DNA of 64,000 bases from JAICYJ01 sp963737445. Its GTDB lineage: Bacteria; Actinomycetota; Thermoleophilia; Gaiellales; JAICJC01. How positions within the stretch are numbered: position 1 is the stretch's first letter; every line of letters starts with the position of its first letter. Below, in pieces: positions 24,522-34,545 of this stretch. The position numbers and the translations under genes were made by a program. The notes under the pieces are model-generated. The model searched no databases and had not been told where the DNA came from. It was given only the letters and a program-made list of their open reading frames with translations. Location: positions 186,001 through 250,000 of the forward strand of contig CAVTSO010000001.1 of assembly GCA_963737445.1 (NCBI GenBank), written 5' to 3'.

Positions 24522-24955
24522 TACGAGCTCTCCTTCAACGGTGCGGGATTCTGGGCTGCGTGGGGATGCTCCGGGCCGGCGTAGACCTTCAGCTTGCGCA
24601 GCTGCGCAGCGGCCAGCTTGTTCTTCGGCAGCATGCCCTTGACGGCCCTGCGGATGACCTCTTCGGGCCGGCGGGCCAGCTGCTCGCCCAGCGTCCGCTC
24701 ACGCAGTCCGCCCGGATAGCCGCTGTGCCGGTAGTAGATCTTCTGGTCAAGCTTGTTGCCGGTCACGCGTACCTTCTCGGCGTTGACGACGATCACGAAG
24801 TCGCCGGTGTCCACGTGCGGTGTGTAGGTCGGCTTGTTCTTGCCGCGCAGCGTGTCCGCGATCTCCGTCGCCAGCCGGCCCAGGATCTGGCCGTCGGCGT
24901 CGACCAGGCGCCAGGCCTGCTCGATCTCGCGTGGTTTTGCGGTGTAGGTCTTCAT
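24521..24955 (-). CDS. rplM: 50S ribosomal protein L13
   Basis: The 144-residue product has typical L13 segments 'WRLVDADGQILGRLATEIAD', 'GDFVIVVNAEKVRVTGNKLD', 'YYRHSGYPGGL' and 'RAVKGMLPKNKLAAAQLRKL'. The ATG at 24955 ('MKTYTAK') is the standard N-terminus. It is the first gene of the rplM-rpsI-glmM-glmS unit. The 78-nt gap upstream, after the HD-GYP-like gene, must hold its promoter; a weak TAGCAT -10-like box is visible on the minus strand near 25030. Confidence 0.98.
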   Translation of the reverse strand: MKTYTAKPREIEQAWRLVDADGQILGRLATEIADTLRGKNKPTYTPHVDTGDFVIVVNAEKVRVTGNKLDQKIYYRHSGYPGGLRERTLGEQLARRPEEVIRRAVKGMLPKNKLAAAQLRKLKVYAGPEHPHAAQNPAPLKESS

Positions 24956-25033
24956 CGATCCTCGGGCGTGAAGCGGACAGGCCGCCACGGGCATGCAGCG
25001 GCCCGGGCGGCGCAAACAGCGTCGAATGCTAGC

Positions 25034-26104
25034 TCAGATCGCCGCCACGCGGAGGCGCACCGTGGGCTTGGCGCCGGCCGGAGCGATCGTGGCGACGGCG
25101 GCGTCGACCACCCGCGGGTCGAACTGGATGCCCGCGGCGCGCTGCAGCTCGGCGATCGCCTGGTCGTGGTCAAGCGGCGGGCGCCCCGGCCGGCCACGCC
25201 TGATCGCGCGGTAGGCGGCGCACACCGCCACGATCCGGGAGCTGAGCGGAATCTCCTCGCCGGCGAAGCCGTGCGGGTATCCGCCGCCGTCCCAGTGTTC
25301 GCGGATCGCGCCCACGCCGGCAACCGCCGGCCGCAGGTAGGGCATACGCGACAGCATCCGCTGGCCGATCAGGGTATGGCGCTGCACCACGGCCCATTCG
25401 ACCGGCGTCAGCGGCTCAACCTTATCGTGGAGGGCGCCCGGGATGTGGGACCGGCCGGCCTCGTGCACCAGCGCCACCAGCCGCACCTCGCGGAGCTCGT
25501 CCTCCTCCAGCAGCAAACGTTCGCCGATCGCCTCTGCCAGGGCCGGCAATTCGAGGTCGGCGGCGCCGATCTCGCGCGCCTCGGCCGCGGCCTGCTGAAA
25601 CCGGTGCCGTTCGTCGCCGTCGCACCGCGCTGCGTCGTCGAGCAGCGCCGCCGCCTGGCTCACCAGCCGCATGGAGCGGCGGATCTCGGCGCGCCCGTAG
25701 GCCTGCGTGCGGATCTCCGACCAGACCTCGACCAGGTAGGGGCCGCCGGGCCCGTCCATGCGCATCACCAGCCCGGCGCCGGGGTCGCCGACCCAGGTCG
25801 TGTACCGGCGGCCCTGCTCGAGCACCGCGCGCGATGCCGGACCGCGGCCGGCGGCCAGAAGCTCGGCGGCCGGCGCCAGCCACCGCTGCGGGGTGCGCGT
25901 GAATCCCGCCAGGTCGACGAGCAAGCCTCGCTCGGCATCGACCCTCGAGACCAGGCAGTCGGACGCATGCAGGTCGTCGGCCAGCGCTTCACACAGGTGC
26001 GAGCAGAGCTCACGGGTGCCGACTCCGCCCTCGAGACGGCGACGTTCTCGTGTCAAGACCGGCAGCACCGCTGCATGGTCGCTTCCCGCGGTGGCGGCCG
26101 CCAT
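25034..26104 (-). CDS. GAF-like plus degenerate HD-GYP domain protein
   Basis: In this 356-residue protein the N-terminal half (about 25-160) looks like a GAF-type sensor. The C-terminal half has HD-GYP landmarks: 'ALVHEAGRSHIPGALHDKVE' (HD position reads H214-E215), 'RHTLIGQRML' (H243) and 'REHWDGGGYPHGF' with an intact GYP (275-277). Later 'IVAVCAAYRAI' replaces the usual V-x-D-x-Y/F-D-A-M, losing an Asp ligand. HD-GYP proteins hydrolyse cyclic di-GMP; the altered residues suggest weak, changed or lost activity, perhaps a sensor or effector role. Confidence 0.75.
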   Translation of the reverse strand: MAAATAGSDHAAVLPVLTRERRRLEGGVGTRELCSHLCEALADDLHASDCLVSRVDAERGLLVDLAGFTRTPQRWLAPAAELLAAGRGPASRAVLEQGRRYTTWVGDPGAGLVMRMDGPGGPYLVEVWSEIRTQAYGRAEIRRSMRLVSQAAALLDDAARCDGDERHRFQQAAAEAREIGAADLELPALAEAIGERLLLEEDELREVRLVALVHEAGRSHIPGALHDKVEPLTPVEWAVVQRHTLIGQRMLSRMPYLRPAVAGVGAIREHWDGGGYPHGFAGEEIPLSSRIVAVCAAYRAIRRGRPGRPPLDHDQAIAELQRAAGIQFDPRVVDAAVATIAPAGAKPTVRLRVAAI

Positions 26105-26179
26105 CCCCGATTTGTGGTGGTCGGCATCACCGGCCGGCCGTATCTATGCGCTTGCGCGCTCAATGGATAAGCTTCGGAC

Positions 26180-27175
26180 ATGCGAGACATGCTCGACGAC
26201 GCCGCCCAACTGAGCGGACATGGAGAAAAGGTGGCGGTGGCGATGGTCGTCGACACCCGGCGCTCGGCTCCGCGCCCCCTGGGCTCGAGGCTGTTCGTGA
26301 CGGAGTCCGGGGAGATGCGCGGATCGGTCTCGGGCGGATGCGTCGAGAGCGACGTGGTGCTGCGCGCGCAGGAGGTGCTGCGCGACGGCACGCCGGCGCT
26401 CGTCCAGTACGGGATCACGGACGACGACGCGTTCGACGTGGGCCTGCCCTGCGGTGGTGAGATCGAGGTGTTCATCGCGCCGTTCGACGCCGACGAGGTG
26501 GCGCGCGTGCGGCAGGCGGTCGAGGACGGCGAGCGTCTGTCCGTCACGACGATGCTGTCCGGCCCGGACGCGGGCACCAAGAGATACGGCGAGGGCGATG
26601 CCCATTCGGCGGCGGTGCGGGAGACGCCGGAGATCTTCGTGGAGCACTACGCGCCCGCACCGGTGATGATGATCTTCGGCGCCGTCGACACGGCGCAGGC
26701 GCTGTGCCGGGCCGCCAAGCAGGTGGGGTTCCACACGATCGTGTCGGACGCGCGCGCGAAGTTCGCACGAGCCGAGCGTCTGCCCGATGCCGACGAGATC
26801 GTGGTGGGATGGCCGGCGATGGCGTACGAGCTGCACCCCGCCGACGAGGCCACCTACGTCGTGGTGTTGACGCACGACGCCCGCTTCGACGAGCCGGCGC
26901 TCGGCCCGGCGCTGCGCAGCCCGGCCGCCTACATCGGTGCGCTGGGCAGCCGCAGGGCCCAGGACCGGCGCCGCGAGCGGATGCTGAACGCCGGCTACAG
27001 CGAGGCCGACCTGACGCGCATCTCCGGCCCGCTGGGTCTCGACATCGGGGCGGTCACCCCAGCCGAGACCGCGGTCTCGATCCTGGCGGAGGTGCTGGCT
27101 GTCAGGGCCGGCCGCAGCGGCGGCCGCCTCTCGCAGGCACCGGGGCGAATTCACCCGGAGGCCGTGACCCGGTGA
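26180..27175 (+). CDS. XdhC/CoxI-family molybdoenzyme maturation-type protein
   Basis: The 331-residue product has the N-terminal XdhC_CoxI domain 'VVDTRRSAPRPLGSRLFVTE' and 'GSVSGGCVESDVV' (conserved Cys), then a Rossmann-type XdhC_C domain ('IFGAVDTAQALCRAAKQVGF', 'YIGALGSRRAQDRRRERML'). The family sulfurates or inserts the molybdenum cofactor of xanthine/CO dehydrogenases. No xanthine or CO dehydrogenase subunit is nearby in this window. The dinucleotide loop reads GAVDTA rather than the common GAGHVA. Confidence 0.88.
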   Translation: MRDMLDDAAQLSGHGEKVAVAMVVDTRRSAPRPLGSRLFVTESGEMRGSVSGGCVESDVVLRAQEVLRDGTPALVQYGITDDDAFDVGLPCGGEIEVFIAPFDADEVARVRQAVEDGERLSVTTMLSGPDAGTKRYGEGDAHSAAVRETPEIFVEHYAPAPVMMIFGAVDTAQALCRAAKQVGFHTIVSDARAKFARAERLPDADEIVVGWPAMAYELHPADEATYVVVLTHDARFDEPALGPALRSPAAYIGALGSRRAQDRRRERMLNAGYSEADLTRISGPLGLDIGAVTPAETAVSILAEVLAVRAGRSGGRLSQAPGRIHPEAVTR

Positions 27176-27188
27176 GGGCCCTGCCTCC

Positions 27189-27899
27189 GTGCGCACCGCA
27201 CTGATCGCGGACATCCACGGAAACCTGGTCTCTCTGCAAGCAGTGCTCGACGACGCGCGCCGAAGCGGCGTGGAGCGGATCGTGTGCCTCGGGGACGTGG
27301 CGGCCACCGGCCCGCAGCCGGTCGAGACGATCGAGGCTGTGGCCGCGCTGGGCTGCGATGTCGTGATGGGCAACGCCGACGAGTGGCTGATCGACCCGGA
27401 GCTGGACGAGGACGCCGACGATGACACGCGCCGGATCCTGGACATCGACCTGTGGGCGTCGCGACAGCTGGGGCCGCAGCACCTCGAGCTGCTGGCAGGC
27501 TACCGGCCGGTGGTGGAGCTCGACGACCTAGTCTGCTTCCACGGCACGCCGCGTTCGAACACGGAGACGCTGCTGGCGACCACTCCGGAGGCGGAGGTGA
27601 CTCGGATGCTCGCCACCTACACACAGACGGTGCTGGCCGGAGGGCACACACACGTCGCGATGCTGCGCCGCCACGGGCCCTCGCTGTTGGTGAACCCGGG
27701 CAGCGTGGGCATGCCGTTCGAGGCGGCGGCCGACGGCGGCGCCTTCCGCAACCCGCCCTGGGCCGAGTACGCGATCGTGGACAGGGCGCAGGTGGAGTTC
27801 CGGCGGGTGCCGGTGGACGTGGGCGCGGTGACCGGTGCGGCGTTTGCGAGTGGGATGCCGCATGCCGGTTGGTGGGTACGCGACTGGGCGTGGAGTTGA
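27189..27899 (+). CDS. Calcineurin-like metallophosphoesterase (YfcE-like)
   Basis: The 236-residue product has the metal-binding blocks in order: 'ALIADIHGNLVSLQAVLDDA' (D-x-H), 'RIVCLGDVAATGPQP' (GD), 'VVMGNADEWLI' (GN), 'VCFHGTPRS' and 'VLAGGHTHVAMLRRHGPSLL' (GHTH). 'LLVNPGSVGMPF' is typical of the YfcE group. The GTG start is 13 nt after the XdhC-like stop. It is probably a phosphodiesterase with an unknown substrate. Confidence 0.9.
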   Translation: MRTALIADIHGNLVSLQAVLDDARRSGVERIVCLGDVAATGPQPVETIEAVAALGCDVVMGNADEWLIDPELDEDADDDTRRILDIDLWASRQLGPQHLELLAGYRPVVELDDLVCFHGTPRSNTETLLATTPEAEVTRMLATYTQTVLAGGHTHVAMLRRHGPSLLVNPGSVGMPFEAAADGGAFRNPPWAEYAIVDRAQVEFRRVPVDVGAVTGAAFASGMPHAGWWVRDWAWS

Positions 27900-27945
27900 G
27901 CGCGCGCTCAAGCCACAACACCGCAAATCCGATATATCAAACACG

Positions 27946-29359
27946 ATGTACCGCAAGGCGTTCATCGTCCTGGCGCTGTTTGCGGCGATGCCTGGGCAGG
28001 CACCGCCGGCGTTCGCCAGCGCTCCCTCGGTGCTGATCTCGGCCACCACCACCGGTGACCGCTACCAGTCGCAGGTCACCTTCACCTACGGCGCCCCGGT
28101 CTCGATGACCGACCCGACCACGCAGGTCAGCTTCCATAGGACCGGCAGCGTCACGCCGTTGGCCGTGACGGTGACCGGCTCCGGCACCGCCACCATCGTC
28201 ATCACCCAGACCGGCACGCTCGCGTCGGGAGCCAGCTACACGGCCAGCGTGCTGCCCGACGGTGACACCACCCCCGACACCGTCAGCTGGAAGACGCGCG
28301 CTGCGCCCGCCCACCCCACGCTGCACGTGAAGATCATCACCGCCCTTGCGCCGGATGCGGTCTACGACATCGTTCACCGCCTCGACCGCGCCAACCTGCT
28401 GGCCGTGCCGCGGGCCGCGGATCTGGTCGACATCTCGGCAGCCGCCGCCGTGCCGCACGCGCTCACCAACGCCGACCTGGCCGGCTGCCAGGCCGCGCTG
28501 GTCGTGACCGACCAGGACGTCTTCGACCAGCTCGCCGCCGCAAGCGCGCTGACCAGCTTCGCAGCACACGGTCACGGCGTCGTGCTGGGCGGCGAGACGC
28601 ACTGGACGAGCGGCGGCCTGTGGACGCAGCAGAGCGCGATCGGATCCGCGGGCAGCACCTGGTCAACCAGTTGGAGCCCTCTGGCGTATCGTCGACCCGC
28701 CCGCGCTGGAGGGCGGAACGCTCAAGGCCAGCAGCGTCCAGCCGCACTTCCTGACCCAGCACCTGTCCTCGTTTCGCGTTCACGGGGCGGGCTCGGGCAG
28801 GGAGTACATCCAGACGGGATGGAACTCCGAGGTGCTGGCGTCGCTTCAGCCGACGGCCACCTATGACTACGGTGGTCTGGGTCAGTCGCTACTCGCCGTT
28901 CATTGGGAGACCAGAGACTTCCCGGGCCGGGTGGTCGACCTCGGCTTCAACCCGTGGCCGACCGATGTCGCCAGCGGCGGCGGCGGATACGACCCGGCCG
29001 AGTCGCCGCAGGCCGCGCCTCTGATCGCCCGCGCGCTGTGGTGGGCCACCGACCGGATCGCGCCCACCGGCACGCACTTCACGTCGAAGCCACCCAGCCC
29101 CAGCAGGTTCGCCACCGTCAGCTTCTCGCTGGCGGCGCGGGACGCCGACCCGGCATCGGCCTTCTCGACGCTCCGGTTCCAGTACCGCGTCGGCAACGGC
29201 CGCTGGAGGATGGCCAAGGGTGGCAGCTCGTTCGTGCTCTACCACCTGCGCCCCGGGCACCGCTACCGGGTGCGGGCACGCGCTGTTGACTTCGCCGGAA
29301 ACAAGGACGCGAAGCCGGCCAGCTACACGTTCAGGCTGAGCTCGAGCGCGTACGGCTGA
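27946..29359 (+). pseudogene. Secreted beta-sandwich-type protein gene interrupted by a single-base frameshift
   Basis: From ATG 27946 the frame codes a signal peptide ('RKAFIVLALFAAMPGQAPPA') and strand-rich Ig/FN3-like sequence ending in good protein near 'SAGSTWSTSWS' (about 28675). The coding then continues cleanly in the next frame from about 28682 ('WRIVDPPALEGGTLKASSVQ', then 'FRVHGAGSGREYIQTGWN') to the stop at 29359, finishing in another FN3-like segment ('FSTLRFQYRVGNGRWRMAKG'). The middle part ('VVLGGETHWTSGGL', 'VHWETRDFPGRVVDLGF') recalls a glutamine-amidotransferase-like ThuA fold. Removing one base at the CCC run near 28677-28680 would join the frames. It is either a real pseudogene or a sequencing error. 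Confidence 0.75.
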
Positions 29360-29365
29360 GCCTGG

Positions 29366-30951
<1,586 letters not shown>

Positions 30952-30955
<4 letters not shown>

Positions 30956-32121
30956 CGGCTCATCCCGATCGCCTGCTCCCGCTGCAGCTTCTTGCCCTCG
31001 GTCTGGAGCGCCGGCGCGAACATGATCTCGGCCTTCTGGAAGGCCTGGATCGTGTCGTAGCCGGTGGTGGCCATCGACGTGCGGAGCGCGCCCATCAGGT
31101 TGAGCGTGCCGTCGTTCTCACGAGCGGGGCCGGTCACGATCTCCTGGAGCGTGGCGACCTGGTCGGTCTTGACCCTCGCGCCGCGCGGCAGGCTGGGGTG
31201 GAACGTGGCCATCCCCCAGTGGTAGCCGTGGCCGGGCGCCTCGTTGGCGCGGGCCAGCGGCGAGCCGACCATCACGGCATCGGCGCCGCAGGCGATCGCC
31301 TTGGAGATGTCGCCGCCCGTGCGCATGCCGCCGTCGGCGATCACGTTCACGTACTGTCCGGTCTCGAGCAGGTGCTGGACACGGGCCGCGGCGGCATCGG
31401 CGATGGCCGTGGCCTGCGGAACGCCCACCCCGAGCACGCCGCGGGTGGTGCAGGCGGCGCCGGGCCCGACTCCGACCAGCACGCCGGCGGCGCCGGTGCG
31501 CATCAGGTGCAGCGCGGCCTGGTAGGAGGCGCACCCGCCCACGATCACCGGCACCGGCATCGTGGCGATGAACTCCTTCAGGTTGAGCGGCTCGACCACG
31601 GTCGAGACGTGCTCGGCCGAGACCACGGTGCCCTGGATCACGAGCACGTCCAGCCCGGCGTCGAGCGCCAGCTGCCAGTGCTCGCGGACACGCTGCGGCG
31701 TCAGCGACGCCGCAGCCATGACACCGGCGTCCTTGATCTGCTTGATCCGCTTGCCTATCAGCTCGGGCTTGATCGGCTCCGCGTAGATCTTCTGCATCTC
31801 GCGGGTGGCGTCGGCCTTGTCGAAGGTGGCAATCCGCTCGAGCAGGGCGTCGGCATCCTCGTACCGCGTCCAGATGCCCTCGAGGTTGAGCACGCCGAGT
31901 CCGCCCATCTGGCCCAGCTCGATGGCCGTGGCCGGTGACACGACGCCGTCCATGGCCGCCGCCAGCAGCGGCAGCTCGAGCAGATGCGGCCCCAGCCGCC
32001 AGGCGATGTCGACGTCCTCAGCATCGCGCGTGCGCCTGCTGGGCACAATTGCGATGTCGTCAAATCCATACGCTCTGCGCGCCTTCTTGCCGCGCCCGAT
32101 CTCAATCTCCAACCCGCACAA
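30952..32121 (-). CDS. guaB3: GuaB3-family IMP dehydrogenase-related protein
   Basis: The 389-residue TIM barrel without CBS domains begins with the GuaB3-type 'IEIGRGKKARRAYGFDDIAI'. The catalytic loop Cys is in 'VGVGPGAACTTRGVLGVGVP', followed by 'VIADGGMRTGGDISKAIACG'. GuaB3 proteins are typical of actinobacteria and some cyanobacteria, next to guaA or guaB; their activity overlaps with IMP dehydrogenase or GMP reductase-like reactions. The gene is coupled to guaA. The canonical guaB is not in this window. Confidence 0.93.
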
Positions 32122-32140
32122 CCCCCTTTAAACACACACG

Positions 32141-32156
32141 CGGCCCTTGCGGGCCG
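32141..32156. terminator. GC-rich hairpin between the PfkB kinase gene and guaB3
   Basis: There is a perfect 6-bp inverted repeat CGGCCC-TTGC-GGGCCG in the 123-nt gap between the kinase stop (32245) and the guaB3 start (32121). It lacks a T-run, so it may be a terminator for the kinase or a leader hairpin of guaB3-guaA. Confidence 0.4.
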
Positions 32157-32244
32157 GGAGAGGAATCACACCGATGATCACGAAAGTTCAAGGTCCTTTG
32201 CAGTCTACCAACCGCTCCGGTCACAGCCTCCCGGCGGTCGCGGG

Positions 32245-33210
32245 TCAGGATGCGCGGGCGGCGGTGGGTGCGATCTCCTGCACCTCGACCATGGCCGCGA
32301 AGCGCGGCACCTCGCGCGACTCGAACACACCCGCCCCCACGGTCTGGGTGTTCGCAGCGCCACAGGCGAGCCCCAGCTTCAGGCACTGCTCAGCCGCCTG
32401 GCCGGCTTGGTGGGCCGACAGGAACCCGGCCAGGAACGCGTCGCCGGAACCGACGGTGGACACCGCCTCGATGCGCGGGATCCACGCCCGGAACTTGCGG
32501 GCCTTGGTCTTGCCGGCCGCGAGCAGCGCGTAGCACCCGGTCTTGAGCGTGATCACGACGCCGTGCGCGCCCATCGCCTCGATTGCCGAGAGCGCGTGTT
32601 GGAAGTCCTCGTCGGTCTGGAACTCGTTGCCGACCAGCGCCTCCGCCTCGCGCTGGTTGGGGAACACCAGCGTCGGCTCGGCCGCCAGGGCCAGCCGCAG
32701 CGGCTCGCCGTCGGTGTCGATCACGGTGCTGACCTTGCGGCGGTTCATCTCGCGCGTCACGTCGGCGTAGAACGAGGTCTCCATCCTGCGCGGCAGGCTG
32801 CCCGCAAACACGACCGTCGATACCGCGCCGGCCAGGTAGCGGACGCGGTCGACCAGCGCCCCCACCTCGTCGGCGGTCACCTCGGGGCCGTACTCGTTGA
32901 TCTCGGTCTGCAGGCCGCTGGTGGGGTCGACCACCGCCGTCGACGTGCGCGACTCGGCCGCGATCCGCACGAAGTCGTTGAGGATTCCCTCGGAGTCCAG
33001 CCCATCGGTGATCTGCATCCCGGCCCGGCCGCCGGCCAGGCCGGTGGCGATCACGGGCTCATCGAGGCGGCGCAGCGCGCGGGCCACGTTGATGCCCTTG
33101 CCGCCGGGCATGACCAGGCCCTGCTGGGCTCGGTGGCGCCGCCCGAGCTGCAGGTTGGCGACCGTCAGCGTCTTGTCGACCGCAGCGTTGGCAGTGACCG
33201 TGAGAATCAT
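32245..33210 (-). CDS. PfkB/ribokinase-family sugar kinase (1-phosphofructokinase/tagatose-6-phosphate kinase group)
   Basis: The 321-residue product starts 'MILTVTANAAVDKTLTV', the FruK/LacC/PfkB N-terminus. It has the PfkB signature 1 'GGKGINVARALRRL' and signature 2 'VSTVGSGDAFLAGFLSAHQA' with the catalytic Asp. It phosphorylates a sugar phosphate such as fructose-1-phosphate or fructose-6-phosphate. ATG at 33210 matches family N-termini; the longer frame adds unrelated residues. No PTS or other sugar genes are adjacent. Confidence 0.88.
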   Translation of the reverse strand: MILTVTANAAVDKTLTVANLQLGRRHRAQQGLVMPGGKGINVARALRRLDEPVIATGLAGGRAGMQITDGLDSEGILNDFVRIAAESRTSTAVVDPTSGLQTEINEYGPEVTADEVGALVDRVRYLAGAVSTVVFAGSLPRRMETSFYADVTREMNRRKVSTVIDTDGEPLRLALAAEPTLVFPNQREAEALVGNEFQTDEDFQHALSAIEAMGAHGVVITLKTGCYALLAAGKTKARKFRAWIPRIEAVSTVGSGDAFLAGFLSAHQAGQAAEQCLKLGLACGAANTQTVGAGVFESREVPRFAAMVEVQEIAPTAARAS

Positions 33211-33323
33211 TCTGACGCCGGCTCGCGAGCTGTTCGAAGACACTGAGTGACTCTGCACATCTCGCTCATCGGCCCTCCGGAGTCTACACTTGACCCGCCG
33301 GTCGACCCACGTAGAGTTGATGT

Positions 33324-33650
33324 GTGTTCGCGGGTCGTAATCGTTCGATCGTGACCGTGACGGCAGTGATCGAGGCCGGCCTGGCCGGCTGGGCGCTGGG
33401 CGCCGGATGGCTGGGGCTGCTGGTCGCGATCGCCGCCGTGACGGCCGCCGACACGGCTTGGGGCATGACCCGCAGGGGCGTCATCGCCGACCTGGCGGGG
33501 CTCGAGCTGGCGGTGGCGCTGGCGGTGCTGCTGATCGCGAGCGCCGATATCACGCTGGCGGCGATCACCGCCCTCGCCTGCGCCGCCTGGCTGGTACGGC
33601 CCGACCGCCGGCTGCCCTTCCGGCGCTCGCCGGCCTCCACGCATCCGTAG
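33324..33650 (+). CDS. Small hypothetical membrane protein (108 aa)
   Basis: A GTG start gives about three to four predicted hydrophobic helices ('VIEAGLAGWALGAGWLGLLV', 'LAVALAVLLIASADITLAAI') and a basic tail ending near 'RRLPFRRSPASTHP'. No family recognised. It diverges from the PfkB kinase (113 nt apart) and converges on pyrF. The composition is strongly membrane-like, which supports coding. Confidence 0.6.
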   Translation: MFAGRNRSIVTVTAVIEAGLAGWALGAGWLGLLVAIAAVTAADTAWGMTRRGVIADLAGLELAVALAVLLIASADITLAAITALACAAWLVRPDRRLPFRRSPASTHP

Positions 33651-33666
33651 AGCCGGCGCCCGGGCC

Positions 33667-34545
33667 TCAGGCGACCGGCGCTGCCGCCCGCAGCTCTGCG
33701 GCGGCCAGCCGCACCGACTGCTGCCAGTCCCCGCGGCGCTCACGCCAGGCGTAGATCACCGAGCGGGCCGCCACCACCAGGCCGCCGGCCGGGTGATCCC
33801 TGAAGGCGGCTGCGAGGTCGCCGGCGCGGCCGCCTTGCGCACCCACCCCCGGCAGCAGCAGGATCTGATGCGGCATCAGCTCGCGTGCCCGTTCCACGGC
33901 CTCGGGGCTGGTCGCACCGATCACCGCGCCGACGCTGGAGAGCCCCGACTCGCCGACCAGCTCCGCACCCCAGCCGGCCACGAGCTCGGCCGTGCGCTCC
34001 CACACCCGCTGCCCGTCGGCCAGCCGCTGCTCCTGCAGGTCGGCGGCACCCGGGTTGGACGTCCGCACGAGCACGAACAGCCCGGAGCCGGCTCCGCAGG
34101 CGAGCAGGAACGGCTCCAGCGAATCGCCGCCCATGTACGGGTTCACGGTCATCGCGTCGGCCACCGGCGGGCCGCCGTCGCGCGGCGCCAGCCAGGCCTC
34201 GGCGTACGCCTGGGACGTGGAGCCGATGTCGCCGCGCTTGGCATCGGCGATCACGATCAGATCATGCTCGGACGCGAAGGCACAGATCCGATCGAGCGCG
34301 GACAGCCCGTGGCCGCCCAGCGCCTCGAAGAACGCCACCTGCGGCTTCACCGCCACGGCCTCCTCGGCCACCGACTCGATCAGCGCCATGCAGAAGCGCT
34401 CGTAGGCTCGCGCTCGCCCGGCCGGTCCGGCCTTGAGCCCCGTGACGAGCTCCGGTGGCAAGAGATCGATCCGGGGATCGAGGCCGACGCAGAGGCTCGT
34501 GCCTTTGCGGACAACGGCTGCTGCCAGGCGATCGGCGAAGTTCAT
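33667..34545 (-). CDS. pyrF: Orotidine 5'-phosphate decarboxylase (type 2)
   Basis: The 292-residue product has the catalytic Lys/Asp region 'LIVIADAKRGDIGSTSQAYA' (D-x-K-x-x-D) and 'LLPGVGAQGGRAGDLAAAF' at the phosphate site. The N-terminus 'GTSLCVGLDPRIDLLP' is typical of the long actinobacterial/mycobacterial type. ATG at 34545 is favoured because it overlaps the stop of the upstream exonuclease gene as ATGA. It performs the last step of UMP synthesis; pyrE lies 2.4 kb upstream on the same strand. Confidence 0.95.
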   Translation of the reverse strand: MNFADRLAAAVVRKGTSLCVGLDPRIDLLPPELVTGLKAGPAGRARAYERFCMALIESVAEEAVAVKPQVAFFEALGGHGLSALDRICAFASEHDLIVIADAKRGDIGSTSQAYAEAWLAPRDGGPPVADAMTVNPYMGGDSLEPFLLACGAGSGLFVLVRTSNPGAADLQEQRLADGQRVWERTAELVAGWGAELVGESGLSSVGAVIGATSPEAVERARELMPHQILLLPGVGAQGGRAGDLAAAFRDHPAGGLVVAARSVIYAWRERRGDWQQSVRLAAAELRAAAPVA

